In this document: one piece after another, positions 33,217 through 43,148 of the stretch
Layout: every line of letters starts with the position of its first letter
How positions within the stretch are numbered: position 1 is the stretch's first letter
Assembly (NCBI GenBank): GCA_019239825.1
Contig: JAFAZK010000030.1
Span: forward strand, 1 to 64,000
Direction of reading: 5' to 3'
DNA from: Verrucomicrobiota bacterium
GTDB lineage: Bacteria > Verrucomicrobiota > Verrucomicrobiia > Chthoniobacterales > JAFAMB01
DNA length: 64,000 bases
Notes under the pieces: model-generated
Told to the model about the DNA's origin: nothing
Seen by the model: only the letters and a program-made list of their open reading frames with translations
Databases searched by the model: none
Program-made: the position numbers and the translations under genes

Positions 33217-33964
33217 GTTTTTTCTTTCTTCCCAGATAAACCTCGATGACCCGTTCATCGTTTTGGATTTCGTCCAGGGATCCCTCGCAAAGAACGCTCC
33301 CCTGGTGAAGCACAGTCACCTTACTGGCGAGCTGCCGTACAAAGACCATGTCATGTTCGATAACGATGATCGTGTGCTTGCCGGCTAAGCTTAAGAGCAG
33401 CTCACCGGTCCGTGCCGTCTCTTCATCCGTCATGCCGGCCGCGGGTTCATCCACCAGCATCAATTCCGGATCTTGAGCGATCAGCATCCCGATTTCGAGC
33501 CATTGCTTTTGGCCATGCGCCAAAGCGCCCGCCCTAACCTGAGCCTTGTCCTTTAGATTGATGATCTCGAGCACCTCAAAGATCCGCTCATTCTGGGCCG
33601 GAGTGACCTTGCCAAAAATCGCGCTCCACACTCCCCGGCTGCCCCTGAGGCCTAGCAGGATGTTCTCGTAAACGGTGTGATCGGAGTAGACGCTGGGAGT
33701 CTGAAATTTGCGCCCAATTCCCATCCGATAAATTTGGTATTCGCTCCTCTTGGTAACCGGCGTGTCCTTGAATTCAATCTGTCCTTGGTCGGGCCGGGTC
33801 CTGCCGGTAATCAAGTCGAGAAAGGTGCTTTTGCCGGCTCCATTCGGTCCGATGATGGTGCGAAGCTCGCCTTCATCCAGATAAAAATTCAAATCGTTGA
33901 TCGCCTTGAAACCGTCGAAACTTTTCGTCACGCCCTCCGCGGTGAGGATGAATTTCTTGTTCAT
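33191..33964 (-). CDS. urtD: Urea ABC transporter ATP-binding protein UrtD
   Basis: First ATPase of the urea importer. 257 residues with Walker A GPNGAGKST, the Q-loop context RKFQTPSVYSDHTVYENILL, a signature region with AHGQKQWLEIGMLIAQDPEL and Walker B MLVDEPAAGMTDEE. The unusual signature (AHGQKQ instead of LSGGQ) is characteristic of UrtD. ATG at 33964; urtE overlaps its 3' end. Downstream of urtC with a 195-bp gap containing repeats. Confidence 0.93.
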   Translation of the reverse strand: MNKKFILTAEGVTKSFDGFKAINDLNFYLDEGELRTIIGPNGAGKSTFLDLITGRTRPDQGQIEFKDTPVTKRSEYQIYRMGIGRKFQTPSVYSDHTVYENILLGLRGSRGVWSAIFGKVTPAQNERIFEVLEIINLKDKAQVRAGALAHGQKQWLEIGMLIAQDPELMLVDEPAAGMTDEETARTGELLLSLAGKHTIIVIEHDMVFVRQLASKVTVLHQGSVLCEGSLDEIQNDERVIEVYLGRKKKHDVIHAER

Positions 33965-34158
33965 CGTGCTTCCGTCTTCGCCAAAGTCTTTGTATGTGAC
34001 GCGCCTCGCTTGCGAGGGCGACCTTCAGTGGAAATCGCCCTCCAGAGTGGGTTACGGCGGGCAGCCTGTGCTCGAAATCGAAGCGTTGAAGTCTCGGAGC
34101 GATGGAGTGTTGGAGTATGGGATTGTTGCCCTAGTTGCTGAGTATTCATACGGCTCAC
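33965..34158. repeat. Repeat-containing gap between urtC and urtD
   Basis: Contains a short inverted pair GAGGGCGA (about 34013) and TCGCCCTC (about 34036), and the motif GGAGTGTTGGAGTATGGGAT (34105-34124), which recurs as TGGAGTATTGGGAT at 50755-50768. No gene is seen. Confidence 0.45.
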
Positions 34159-35352
34159 TCAGTCTGCGCGCCCGGTGCGAATCACGTCGCCTGGCGAATT
34201 TGATGTTTCCTTGGCCTGCAATGGCGCCTGATTGCCGCGCTGCGCCGAGATCCCTTTCAAAAATGTGGCGCTACGCTGGAACAGCGAGTAAAGCTGCTTC
34301 GGCAAACCAACCAGCCCCTTTGGCATAAAGAGCACAACGATCGCGAACATGGCTCCCAGAATAATGAGCCAGAGATCCGGAAAGGCGCGCGTGGCCCAGC
34401 TCTTCAAGGCGTTTACTACAATCGCGCCAACGATAGGCCCGATCAACGTGCCCCGTCCGCCGACCGCGACCCAGACCACCGCTTCTAGAGATTTGTCAGG
34501 CGCCATCTCGCTAGGATTGATGATCCCAACCTGAGGGACATAAAGCGCACCCGCCAAGCTGGCGATGATGGCGCTCACCACGAACACAAACAATTTGAAA
34601 TTGGCTGCCGCATAGCCAGAAAACAAAACCCGATTCTCACTGTCCCGGACCGCTCTCTGGATTTTGCCGAACTTCGTCATCGTTAGCCACCGGCAAAAGA
34701 CGTAGGTCAAAATGACAAGAATACCGGTAGCGATGAACAAGCTGCGTTGCGTGGCGGCGCTCCGGATATCCTGACCCAGAATGAACTTAAAGTCGGTCAG
34801 GCCGTTATTGCCGCCGAAGGTGAAATCATTCCGGAAAAACATGAGGCAAGCGCCATAGGTGAGCGCCTGGGTCAGAATGGAAAAGTAAACGCCGCGGATC
34901 CTGGAACGAAAGGCCAGAAATCCGAAAACCAAGGCTAACAGTCCGGGCACTAGAACCACAGCAGCCACAGAGAACCAGAAACTCCGGAAGGGGATCCAAT
35001 GGAGCGGCAGCGCGGGGTAACCGAGGAAGACCATGAAGTCAGGAAGATCGCTATGGTATTGGCCGAGCTTTCCAATCAACAACATCAGATGCATGCCGAA
35101 AGCGTAGCCGCCCAGAGCGAAAAACAGACATTGACCCAGACTTAGCAGCCCGGTGTAACCCCAGAGCAAATCGACGCTCATAGCCAGCACGGCATAACAG
35201 AGGTATTTGCCGTACAGATTAATGGTGAAATCGCTGAGATGGAAAACGCTGGTCTCGGGAACCAAAGCGTTGAACGCCGGCAGAACGCCCAGGATAATAA
35301 TTGCCCCTATTCCGACGCCCCACAATTCGGCTTTACGGAACTTATTCTGCAT
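34159..35352 (-). CDS. urtC: Urea ABC transporter permease UrtC
   Basis: Inner-membrane permease of the urea importer (LivM-type), 397 residues. Nine or so hydrophobic helices; family stretches include [40 protein letters not shown], and [19 protein letters not shown] near the C-terminus. The tail ([20 protein letters not shown]) is longer and polar. ATG at 35352. It lies between urtB and urtD on the minus strand; the gap to urtB contains a palindromic repeat. Confidence 0.93.
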   Translation of the reverse strand: MQNKFRKAELWGVGIGAIIILGVLPAFNALVPETSVFHLSDFTINLYGKYLCYAVLAMSVDLLWGYTGLLSLGQCLFFALGGYAFGMHLMLLIGKLGQYHSDLPDFMVFLGYPALPLHWIPFRSFWFSVAAVVLVPGLLALVFGFLAFRSRIRGVYFSILTQALTYGACLMFFRNDFTFGGNNGLTDFKFILGQDIRSAATQRSLFIATGILVILTYVFCRWLTMTKFGKIQRAVRDSENRVLFSGYAAANFKLFVFVVSAIIASLAGALYVPQVGIINPSEMAPDKSLEAVVWVAVGGRGTLIGPIVGAIVVNALKSWATRAFPDLWLIILGAMFAIVVLFMPKGLVGLPKQLYSLFQRSATFLKGISAQRGNQAPLQAKETSNSPGDVIRTGRAD

Positions 35353-35382
35353 ACGTTAGCGAGGGAATGATGTCCGAGTCTG

Positions 35383-35476
35383 AATGACAGATGACAAATG
35401 ACAGGTTTGGCAACTGCCTCGATCGGGATGTGAAATGAAGCGGCTATTGGTCATCTGTCATTTGGGATTTGTCATT
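35383..35476. repeat. Palindromic TGACAAATGACA repeat between urtB and urtC
   Basis: AATGACAGATGACAAATGAC near 35384 and the inverse GTCATCTGTCATTTGGGATT near 35451 form imperfect arms of about 25 bases. The right arm abuts the urtB stop codon. Not related to the other families. Confidence 0.65.
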
Positions 35477-35477
35477 T

Positions 35478-37193
35478 TCAGCTGTCCAAGGTGCGGCTTC
35501 GAGTTGGGAAAAACCCTCCTGGTTTCCATTGCAAAAAGAGGATGATCGCAGTCAGGACCATAATCTTGCCAAGCACCGGTGATCCCAGGACCTGTTGAAG
35601 AACCTGATCTGAACAGCCGATGCCGAGGGCTGAAACCACGGTGCCGGCGATGCTCCCCACTCCGCCGACCACGACTGTCATAAAGCTGTCGATGATATAG
35701 CTCTGCCCTAAGCTGGGACCGACGTTCCCGATCTGGGAGAGAAACGCTCCCGCTAACCCGGCGAGACCGGATCCGAAAGCGAAGGTGAGCATGTTGACCC
35801 GCTGGGTAGGCACCCCCATACAAGCGGCCATGTCTCGATCCTGAATCACGGCTCGAATAAAGAGACCGAGCGGCGTCTTGGTTAAAAGCAACCAGGTCCC
35901 AACCACAATCAGGACCGCGAACACAATGACGAAGATCCGGTTGTAGCCCAGAACCACGTCGCTAATCGTGAAATTGCCGAGCAGCCACGAAGGAGAGTTT
36001 ACTTGCACGTTGTTCGCCCCGAACACCAGACGAAATAGCTGCTGCATGATGAGCGAGATACCCCAGGTCGCCAGCAACGACTCCAGCACCCGACGGTAAA
36101 GAAACCGGATCACCAATCGTTCGAGGGCGAGTCCCGCGAGCGCGGCCACCAGAAATGACAAAGGGATAGCGAAAAGGAAGTAGGTCTGAAAAGACCAGCC
36201 GGTAAGATGCATGCCCGGAAGGAAAATCCGGATACCGAGAGGTGAGAGCGGCAGACCATCACGGAACACATTTTCCACGACGTAAGTCGTGTAGGCGCCC
36301 ACGGCAATCATCTCACCATGAGCCATGTTGATCACACCCATCAGCCCGAAGGTGATGGCCAACCCCAGCGCGGAAACCAATAGAATCGATCCCAGACTGA
36401 CGCCGTGAAAAATCGTGCCAAAGAAATTCACAACGGCGAGGTAACTCTGGATGGCTTGACTAGCCTTGGCGGCTGCCAGCTTGGTCTCGGCAGATGCACT
36501 CTTGCTTTCGCTTAGGCCCCGAAGGTCATCCAGCGCACCGATACAGTTCAATTTGGCTAGCGAGTCAGCCGCCGCCACTTGTCGTTCCGGGTGCGCGGCA
36601 TCCGCGAGCTGTATAAGAGCCTCAGCTTCGTACAGCGTCTTTCTTACCCCTGGATCTGTTTCTAATTTCAGTCGCGTCTCCAAAAGCGGTAGATTCTCCG
36701 CCTTCTGCGAAAACCCGAGTTTGAACACCATCGCGCGCCGGGCTTCCGGATTCGGATCGGACAGGCTTAAAAGGTCCAACGTCCGCTGTATTTTTTTACG
36801 CAGGCTGGCGTTTACGTCTGATGAAGTCGCTTCAGTCGGATCGATCATGATCTCCGTACCGTTCGAATCCTTCAGCAATTCGCCGGTATCCACCCGAAAC
36901 GCCCGTGTCTTATCGGTGCTATCGGATTGCTCAAGAATGATGGGAACAACCTGGCCGCCAGCGTCGGTGTAGAGGTAGATTTCACCATTGCTCCAAGACG
37001 CCAGCAGATCGTGCCCAGTCTTGGAGACTCCGCTCGAGGCGGCGATCTGATCGAGGAACGAATCTTGATCGGCCGCCGAGCTGGTAACGGCCCGCGCGAT
37101 GGACTGCCGGATCGACGAATCCGGGCTGGTCTGGGCCTGGAGGAGGAGCGGCGCTAGCATGACCGCAAGGCAAAAAAACTTCAGTCGGGGCAT
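35478..37193 (-). CDS. urtB: Urea ABC transporter permease UrtB with periplasmic N-terminal domain
   Basis: Inner-membrane permease (LivH-type), 571 residues. After a signal/anchor sequence (FFCLAVMLAPLLLQAQ) there is an extracytoplasmic region of about 230 residues with helical repeats (RAMVFKLGFSQKAENLPLLE), as is usual for UrtB. The permease domain starts near residue 260 (FGTIFHGVSLGSILLVSALG) and contains GLMGVINMAHGEMIAVGAYT and VNMLTFAFGSGLAGLAGAFL. It is divergent from urtA, from which it is separated by 391 bases. Slightly longer than most UrtB. Confidence 0.92.
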   Translation of the reverse strand: MPRLKFFCLAVMLAPLLLQAQTSPDSSIRQSIARAVTSSAADQDSFLDQIAASSGVSKTGHDLLASWSNGEIYLYTDAGGQVVPIILEQSDSTDKTRAFRVDTGELLKDSNGTEIMIDPTEATSSDVNASLRKKIQRTLDLLSLSDPNPEARRAMVFKLGFSQKAENLPLLETRLKLETDPGVRKTLYEAEALIQLADAAHPERQVAAADSLAKLNCIGALDDLRGLSESKSASAETKLAAAKASQAIQSYLAVVNFFGTIFHGVSLGSILLVSALGLAITFGLMGVINMAHGEMIAVGAYTTYVVENVFRDGLPLSPLGIRIFLPGMHLTGWSFQTYFLFAIPLSFLVAALAGLALERLVIRFLYRRVLESLLATWGISLIMQQLFRLVFGANNVQVNSPSWLLGNFTISDVVLGYNRIFVIVFAVLIVVGTWLLLTKTPLGLFIRAVIQDRDMAACMGVPTQRVNMLTFAFGSGLAGLAGAFLSQIGNVGPSLGQSYIIDSFMTVVVGGVGSIAGTVVSALGIGCSDQVLQQVLGSPVLGKIMVLTAIILFLQWKPGGFFPTRSRTLDS

Positions 37194-37584
37194 TGCAAGT
37201 GTCTATAAGCAGCATCCTTGCCAAAAATAAGACAGCTCGGTTCGTGCGCGGCCTCATCGTACTCGTCCTCCTCGTCGAAAATCGCGTTTGGATCCGAAGC
37301 CCGTCGCGGCTAATCCATAGAGGCTCCGATTCTGGCCGCGCCGATAAAATGACACGCGAAAAACGCAAAAGAAGCGCCTCGCCCCATTTTCAGGGCGGAT
37401 TTCGCGTGTCTCGAAATCAGAGGTAAAGCCCTGGGCTCTAATGTGTAACCGCTTCGCGGCAAGGCACAGCTCCTGCTTGCACGGCCAACGGTCTCGAACA
37501 CAACGCTGTCCGGTTTCCAGGCTCGTCTCGAACCACCCCAAACGGCGCGAAGATCAAGACGCAAATAACAAGAGCACTAAAAGA
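37194..37584. promoter_or_regulatory. Divergent control region between urtB and urtA
   Basis: 391 bases between two start codons pointing away from each other, so promoters for urtBCDE and for urtA-ureDABCEFG should lie here. It includes the GACGA-type motif at 37259-37280. I see no confident -35/-10 pair or NtcA/NtrC site. Confidence 0.4.
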
Positions 37585-38898
37585 ATGAAATTCCCTCGTA
37601 ACACCAGAGCTGCTCTGGCGGGCGCGTTTACCCTATCCCTAGCCTGCGCAGCACCCCTAAAAGCCAACGAAGTCGATGTCACCAGCGGCAAGGTTAAAGT
37701 GGGCGTCTTACATTCGCTGTCGGGCACGATGGCGATCAGCGAAACCTCCTTGCGCGATACGTTGTTGTTCGCCTTCGATGAAATCAACAAAAACGGCGGG
37801 GTTCTCGGAAAACAGATTGAACCCGTCGTGGTAGATGGCGCTTCCAACTGGCCATTGTTCGCGGAAAAAGCCAAACAGCTGCTGCAGCAGGATAAGGTCG
37901 CCGTAGTTTTCGGCTGTTGGACCTCCGTTAGCCGTAAGTCGGTACTTCCTGTCTTCGAACAAGATGACGGTATGTTGTTTTATCCGGTCCAGTACGAAGG
38001 CGAAGAACTGTCGAAAAACATCTTCTACACTGCGGAAGCCGTGAACCAGCAAGCGACGCCCGCCGTCGACTATCTACTGGCTCAGGGTAAGAAGAAGTTT
38101 TACCTCGTCGGCAGCGATTACGTTTATCCGCAAACCACCAATCTCATCCTCTTCAAATATCTCCAGACCAAAGGCGTTCCGGTCGAGAATATCGGAGGCG
38201 GCCTGCGCAAAGATAGCTCAGGAAAGGTTATTTCGGCTGGCAAATACGTCCCGTTCGGCCATACGGATTTTCAGCAGATCGTATCGGAAATCAAACAGTT
38301 CGCGGCAGGTGGCGATGCCTGCGTGATCAACACAATCAACGGTGACTCTAACGTGCCGTTCTTCAAAGAAATCGCGTCCGCCGGGCTGAGTCCGGCCGAT
38401 TGTCCTATCGTCTCCTTCAGTTTAGCCGAAGACGAGCTGCGCAGTTTGCCGACCAAGGACCTGGTGGGTGAGCTAGGATGCTGGACTTATTTCATGTCGC
38501 TGAAAACGCCGGAAAACAAAGATTTCCTGGCGCGCTGGAACGCCTGGTTAAAGGGCGAGAGCTATGCAGGTGTAGTGAAAGAAAAACGCGCGGTGGACAG
38601 CCCGATGGTGCTTTCCTACGACGGCGTTTATCTATGGAAAAAGGCGGTGGAAAAAGCCGGTTCCTTCGATGTGGATAAGGTACGCGGGGTATTGGAAAGC
38701 GATGCCATCAGTTTTGATGGTCCCGGCGGCAAGATCACGATGCAGAGCAACCACCACGCAACGAAAAACGTTTACATGGGGGAAACCACTGCAAACGGGC
38801 AATTCAAGATTTTGAGTACCTTTCCACAGGTTAAGGCCGAACCTTTCCTGTTAAAGGGTCTTGACGAAGAGCTCGAGAAAAAGACTGCACAAAAATAG
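37585..38898 (+). CDS. urtA: Urea ABC transporter substrate-binding protein UrtA
   Basis: Periplasmic urea-binding protein of the importer. From ATG at 37585 the 437-residue product has a signal peptide ([20 protein letters not shown]) and the diagnostic start of the mature protein [20 protein letters not shown], then [36 protein letters not shown] and [18 protein letters not shown]. It is on the opposite strand from urtBCDE, unlike the common single urtABCDE operon, and leads into the ure genes. The frame is open 48 codons upstream, rejected because the signal peptide fixes the start. Confidence 0.95.
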   Translation: MKFPRNTRAALAGAFTLSLACAAPLKANEVDVTSGKVKVGVLHSLSGTMAISETSLRDTLLFAFDEINKNGGVLGKQIEPVVVDGASNWPLFAEKAKQLLQQDKVAVVFGCWTSVSRKSVLPVFEQDDGMLFYPVQYEGEELSKNIFYTAEAVNQQATPAVDYLLAQGKKKFYLVGSDYVYPQTTNLILFKYLQTKGVPVENIGGGLRKDSSGKVISAGKYVPFGHTDFQQIVSEIKQFAAGGDACVINTINGDSNVPFFKEIASAGLSPADCPIVSFSLAEDELRSLPTKDLVGELGCWTYFMSLKTPENKDFLARWNAWLKGESYAGVVKEKRAVDSPMVLSYDGVYLWKKAVEKAGSFDVDKVRGVLESDAISFDGPGGKITMQSNHHATKNVYMGETTANGQFKILSTFPQVKAEPFLLKGLDEELEKKTAQK

Positions 38899-38999
38899 CG
38901 GCGAAGCCCCGTAATCTATCCCGCGCCAATCCGGTCGATTCTGGATTGGCGCGGACCCTGTGACCTTGAACTGATCGCTGCGTGAACCAATAAAGAAGA

Positions 39000-39230
39000 A
39001 AAATCTCACGCAAAGACGCAAAGGCGCAAAGGTTAAAACCATTCAGGTAAGAGCGTTCCAAAAATTTTCGAAGCGGTAGTTCGGAGGTCGGTGATTGCAG
39101 GATTGCAGATAAAACGAACCCCCAATAAAGGCACTCGTTAAGAATGGTTACCTCCCTGATGTCCTCGTGCTTTGCGCGACATTTGCATGCGTCTTAACCT
39201 TTGCGCCTTTGCGTCTTTGCGTGAGATTTT
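39000..39230. repeat. Element with 37-bp perfect terminal inverted repeats
   Basis: Arms 39000-39036 and 39194-39230 are perfectly inverted over 37 bases (core GCAAAGACGCAAAGGCGCAA). This arm sequence is a widespread bacterial intergenic repeat type. The right arm ends three bases before the TTG start of ureD, so the element supplies the leader of that gene. Between the arms are about 157 bases with nothing recognisable. Confidence 0.85.
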
Positions 39231-39233
39231 GGT

Positions 39234-40079
39234 TTGACCTTGCAACACCCCCTTCAGAATTGGACCGCAGATTTGCAGTTACGATTTCAGTATGAAGAGG
39301 ATCGTACGGTCATGACGGAACGGCGCCACACTGGTCCGTTACAGGTACAAAAGCCGCTTTATCCAGAAGGTCGTTCAGTTTGTCACACGGTCATTCTTCA
39401 CCCTCCTGGCGGCATGGCAGAAGGGGATACTGTCAAGATTGATGTCACCCAAGGGCCTGACTCGAAGACGGTTCTAACCGCTCCGGCAGCAACGAAATGG
39501 TATAAATCGAGAGACAAGTTTTCGTCTCAGGAAGTACGGATTCGACTCGGCGAACGTGCACAGCTTGATTGGTTGCCGCCGGAAAATATTCTCTTCGAGC
39601 ACGCTCGCGCCAATTTTCGTTTTCAACTCGAACTAGGGCAAGACGCCAGCGCCATCGGTTGGGAAACCTTTGTTTTCGGCAGACGGGCGATGGGCGAAAC
39701 TTGGGCTGCTGGCGCTCTCCGGTTCAATTCCCAGTTCACCGATACTAATGGCCTGCTGTGGAGTGAGAGAGCCAACTTGAACGCGGCATCAGGGATACGG
39801 AATGCTGCTCAAGGATTAGGGGCGTTTCCTATCGCCGGGATGGTATGGGCGGTTGGTCCAAACTGTGATCAATTACTCGCCGAATGCCTGTCACCCTCTC
39901 TTCCCTTTGGCGACGCTTTACGCGCAGGCGTAACCTGCCTGAACCACCGGCTACTAATCGTACGAGGCGTAGCGCAGAAGATAGAACCATTGCGCGAGCT
40001 CATGGTCCGTTGCTGGAGCTTTCTGCGGCCGGCTATCCACGGAAGAGATCCTAATCCTTTGCGGCTATGGACCGTGTGA
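39234..40079 (+). CDS. ureD: Urease accessory protein UreD
   Basis: Part of the UreDFG complex that assembles the nickel site of urease. The 281-residue product shows RRHTGPLQVQKPLYPEGRSV and VILHPPGGMAEGDTVKIDV, then LTAPAATKWYKSRDK and LDWLPPENILFEHARANF, all characteristic of UreD/UreH. No ATG is available near the start; TTG at 39234 or 39240 directly follows the inverted-repeat element, so translation initiation may be weak. First of the ureDABCEFG genes, 335 bases after urtA. Confidence 0.93.
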   Translation: MTLQHPLQNWTADLQLRFQYEEDRTVMTERRHTGPLQVQKPLYPEGRSVCHTVILHPPGGMAEGDTVKIDVTQGPDSKTVLTAPAATKWYKSRDKFSSQEVRIRLGERAQLDWLPPENILFEHARANFRFQLELGQDASAIGWETFVFGRRAMGETWAAGALRFNSQFTDTNGLLWSERANLNAASGIRNAAQGLGAFPIAGMVWAVGPNCDQLLAECLSPSLPFGDALRAGVTCLNHRLLIVRGVAQKIEPLRELMVRCWSFLRPAIHGRDPNPLRLWTV

Positions 40080-40084
40080 GTAAC

Positions 40085-40375
40085 TTGGTGGGGCGAGGCT
40101 CCCGAACAACCCAAAGTGTTAGCGAAGCGCTTGGCGTCGAACTAAGGACGCGTCATGCTAGGCCGCAAGACTCGCCGAGCCGCGACCCGGCGCACCATCA
40201 GAGGACACAATGCGTGAAGTCCCAGTAGCCGCCATCCGTTCCAAGTCCTACGATTACCAAGGCACATCCCCATCCCCCGGCTCGGCGATCTTTCGGCCCA
40301 ACAAAATCAAGCGACGGACACCGCGAATTGACTCCGGTAGAGGTTTCCGGCCTTATGGGAGCCTCGCCCCACCAA
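40085..40375. repeat. MITE-like element, family P2 copy A
   Basis: Terminal inverted repeats of 19 bp, TTGGTGGGGCGAGGCTCCC at 40085-40103 with its complement at 40357-40375, flank about 250 bases that contain the internal core GCCGAGCCGCG and its inverse CGGCTCGGC. Two more copies are at 48769-49054 and 59350-59564. It fills the whole gap between ureD and ureA, ending six bases before the ureA ATG. Confidence 0.88.
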
Positions 40376-40381
40376 TAATCC

Positions 40382-40684
40382 ATGAACCTAACCCCCCGCG
40401 AAAAAGACAAACTTCTTATCTTTACCGCCGCTCTACTAGCTGAACGCCGGCTACAACGCGGACTAAAATTAAATCATCCGGAGGCGACCGCATTAATCAC
40501 TGCAGCCCTGCTTGAAGCAGCTCGTGATGGCAAGACGGTTGCCGAGCTGATGCAGTTTGGCACCACGGTGCTCAAACGAAATCAAGTTCTGGAAGGTGTG
40601 CCTGAAATGATTCCAGAGATTCAGGTCGAAGCCACTTTTCCCGATGGCACGAAATTAGTTACTGTTCACAATCCCATCCCTTGA
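40382..40684 (+). CDS. ureA: Urease subunit gamma
   Basis: Small structural subunit of urease, exactly 100 residues as in most bacteria: [51 protein letters not shown] and the late [18 protein letters not shown]. Separate ureA and ureB genes show this is the three-subunit bacterial form. The ATG follows the P2 element by six bases with no Shine-Dalgarno sequence between, so the leader is element-derived. Confidence 0.97.
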   Translation: MNLTPREKDKLLIFTAALLAERRLQRGLKLNHPEATALITAALLEAARDGKTVAELMQFGTTVLKRNQVLEGVPEMIPEIQVEATFPDGTKLVTVHNPIP

Positions 40685-40893
40685 AAACCAAAACGAAACC
40701 GCGAATGGACGCGAAGGAAGGCGGAGAGGACTTGATCTAACCACAGATTGACACCGATGTGCGTAGATAGTTTTTTTAGGACCGCTGTAGGCGATCTTGT
40801 CCCACACTCTGCGCGCATTAGCGTCTATCTGTTATTCTCGTTTTTCTTCGCGTCCGTTCACGTTCATTCGCGTTCATTCGCGGTTGGTTTTAA
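40684..40893. repeat. Palindromic repeat between ureA and ureB (CGCGAATGGACGCGAA type)
   Basis: Left part AACCGCGAATGGACGCGAAG (about 40699-40718) and right part CGCGTCCGTTCACGTTCATT with CATTCGCGGTTGG (about 40849-40886) are inverted copies. The same motif recurs before lon (62530-62665). Fills the 221-bp gap between two genes that are normally almost adjacent. Confidence 0.72.
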
Positions 40894-40905
40894 GTCACAG
40901 CACCT

Positions 40906-41211
40906 ATGATACCCGGAGAGACTTTTGTAGAACCTGGCGACATTGAGCTGAATGCCGGTCGCGCCGTCACAAAGATCGACGTAGCAAACACGGGCGATCG
41001 ACCGATTCAGGTCGGTTCCCATTTTCACTTTTTTGAAGTAAACGAAGCACTCAAATTCGATCGTGAACAGACTCGCGGTTATCGCTTGAATATCGCCGCC
41101 GGTACCGCCGTTCGGTTCGAGCCCGGCCAGGAAAGATCCGTAGAACTGGTCGAGATGAGCGGCGATCGGGTGATCTACGGTTTCAACGCTAAGATCATGG
41201 GACCGTTATGA
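40906..41211 (+). CDS. ureB: Urease subunit beta
   Basis: Second structural subunit, 101 residues: [60 protein letters not shown] and [19 protein letters not shown] are nearly canonical. ATG at 40906. Followed by 236 bases of repeat DNA before ureC, another unusually long gap for a urease operon. Confidence 0.97.
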   Translation: MIPGETFVEPGDIELNAGRAVTKIDVANTGDRPIQVGSHFHFFEVNEALKFDREQTRGYRLNIAAGTAVRFEPGQERSVELVEMSGDRVIYGFNAKIMGPL

Positions 41212-41225
41212 GAAGGAGTTCAGGT

Positions 41226-41288
41226 TTGTCCGACGTAGCTTTGCATAGGTCAGGTGAGAGTTCTGTGGGTAGCGAAGTCGGGAATTCA
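41226..41288. repeat. Dispersed repeat R2, copy 2
   Basis: Second copy of the sequence at 7982-8044 (GTCCGACGTAGCTTTGCATA...GCGAAGTCGG). The remaining DNA before ureC contains degenerate CTCCTTGAA/CTCCTGAA motifs (41408-41447) and no gene. Confidence 0.8.
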
Positions 41289-41447
41289 AGGAGTCTTGGA
41301 GAAGCAATATGAATCGATCCCCCCTTATTGAAGTCCCACACTCCGCCGGTGCGGATTTATCTTGGTAATCAAATGAACGTGCCCCGAACCGCAGTTGGCG
41401 CTGTCGCACTCCTGAACTGCTGCAACTCCTTGAACCCCTGAACTCCT

Positions 41448-43148
41448 ATGAAGATTCCCCGCCAAGCATATGCAGAAATGTTCGGCCCAACCGTTGGAGA
41501 CCGGATCAGGTTAGCCGATACGGACCTCGTGATTGAGATCGAGAAGGACTTCACCATTTATGGGGAAGAGGTCAAGTTCGGTGGCGGCAAGGTAATCCGG
41601 GATGGGATGGGTCAATCGCAGCGCTCGGCAAAAGATGCGGCTGACACCGTTATTACCAATGCCGTTATCGTAGATCACACCGGGATCGTTAAAGCAGATA
41701 TCGGAATAAAAGATGGTCGGATCGCTGGAATCGGGAAGGCCGGTAACCCGGATATTCAGCCCGGCGTAACGATTATGATCGGGCCTGGCACTGAAATCGT
41801 TGCCGGCGAACACATGATTGTGACTGCCGGCGGGATTGATACCCATATTCATTTCATTTGTCCTCAACAGATTGATGAAGCGATTACTGCCGGGTTAACC
41901 ACCATGATCGGCGGCGGAACGGGACCGGCAACCGGCACCTACGCCACGACTTGTACGCCGGGCCCATGGCATATCGAACGGATGTTACAGGCCGCCGAAG
42001 GTTACCCCATCAATCTCGGTTTCCTGGGCAAAGGAAACGCCAGCCAACCGGAGCCTTTGCGCGAGCAGATCGCGGCTGGAGCAGTTGGTCTAAAATTGCA
42101 CGAAGACTGGGGAACCACACCCGCTGCCATCGATACTTGCCTATCAGTAGCAGACGAGACTGACACTCAGGTAGCTATTCACACCGACACCTTAAATGAG
42201 TCCGGCTTTGTCGAGGCGACTATTGCTGCGTTTAAAGGCAGGACCATCCATTCATTTCACACCGAAGGTGCCGGCGGCGGGCATGCTCCCGACATTATCA
42301 AAGTCTGCGGCGAAGCGAACGTGCTGCCTTCGTCAACGAATCCGACCCGGCCGTTTACGGTCAACACATTGGATGAACACCTGGATATGTTGATGGTCTG
42401 CCATCATCTGGATCCGGCCATCGCAGAAGATCTGGCGTTCGCCGAGTCGCGCATCCGTCGCGAAACCATCGCCGCAGAAGATATCCTGCATGACTTGGGT
42501 GCGATCTCGATGATGTCCAGCGACTCACAAGCCATGGGGCGAATCGGAGAAGTCATTATCCGCACCTGGCAAACCGCTCATAAAATGAAGGTCCAGCGCG
42601 GCGCTTTGCCCGGCGATACAGCGCGTCACGACAATTTTCGGGTAAAACGTTATGTGGCTAAGTACACGATCAATCCCGCTATTACTCACGGGATCGCTCA
42701 TGAGGTTGGCTCTGTGGAAGTAGGAAAATGGGCAGACCTGGTTCTGTGGTCACCCGCCTTTTTTGGAGTCAAACCCGCTCTAATCTTAAAAGGAGGGATG
42801 ATCGCGGTGGCGCAGATGGGCGATCCAAACGCGTCGATCCCAACTCCACAACCCGTCCATTATCGGGAAATGTTCGCGACTCGAGGGATGGCTCTGGCGA
42901 AGACCTGTCTCACGTTTGTATCTGGCAAAGCACATGAATCCGGAATCGGCGAACGTTACGAACTCAGGCGCCAATTAGTCCCGGTTCACAGTATACGGAA
43001 TCTCAAGAAGCAAGATCTCATACATAACTCGTGGCAACCCAAGATCACGGTGGACCCTGAAACTTACGAAGTAACGGCGGATGGCGAACTGCTTACTTGC
43101 GAGCCAGCTAAGGTATTGCCGATGGCTCAACGCTATTTCCTTTTCTGA
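41448..43148 (+). CDS. ureC: Urease subunit alpha (catalytic)
   Basis: Nickel hydrolase that converts urea to ammonia and carbamate. 566 residues, normal length. The whole active site is visible: His133 and His135 ([11 protein letters not shown]), the carbamylated Lys216 (GLKLHEDWG), His245 (AIHTDTLNE), His271 ([13 protein letters not shown]), the flap with Cys318-His319 (MVCHHLDP) and Asp359 (SSDSQAMGR). It should be an active enzyme. Its stop overlaps the ureE start by one base. Confidence 0.98.
   Translation: MKIPRQAYAEMFGPTVGDRIRLADTDLVIEIEKDFTIYGEEVKFGGGKVIRDGMGQSQRSAKDAADTVITNAVIVDHTGIVKADIGIKDGRIAGIGKAGNPDIQPGVTIMIGPGTEIVAGEHMIVTAGGIDTHIHFICPQQIDEAITAGLTTMIGGGTGPATGTYATTCTPGPWHIERMLQAAEGYPINLGFLGKGNASQPEPLREQIAAGAVGLKLHEDWGTTPAAIDTCLSVADETDTQVAIHTDTLNESGFVEATIAAFKGRTIHSFHTEGAGGGHAPDIIKVCGEANVLPSSTNPTRPFTVNTLDEHLDMLMVCHHLDPAIAEDLAFAESRIRRETIAAEDILHDLGAISMMSSDSQAMGRIGEVIIRTWQTAHKMKVQRGALPGDTARHDNFRVKRYVAKYTINPAITHGIAHEVGSVEVGKWADLVLWSPAFFGVKPALILKGGMIAVAQMGDPNASIPTPQPVHYREMFATRGMALAKTCLTFVSGKAHESGIGERYELRRQLVPVHSIRNLKKQDLIHNSWQPKITVDPETYEVTADGELLTCEPAKVLPMAQRYFLF

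Noticed and set aside
41400-41447. Short tandem-like CTCCTTGAA/CTCCTGAA motifs (also near 7963 and 12763) as a possible CRISPR.
   Set aside because: The units are under 12 bases, degenerate, and have no spacers or cas genes nearby.
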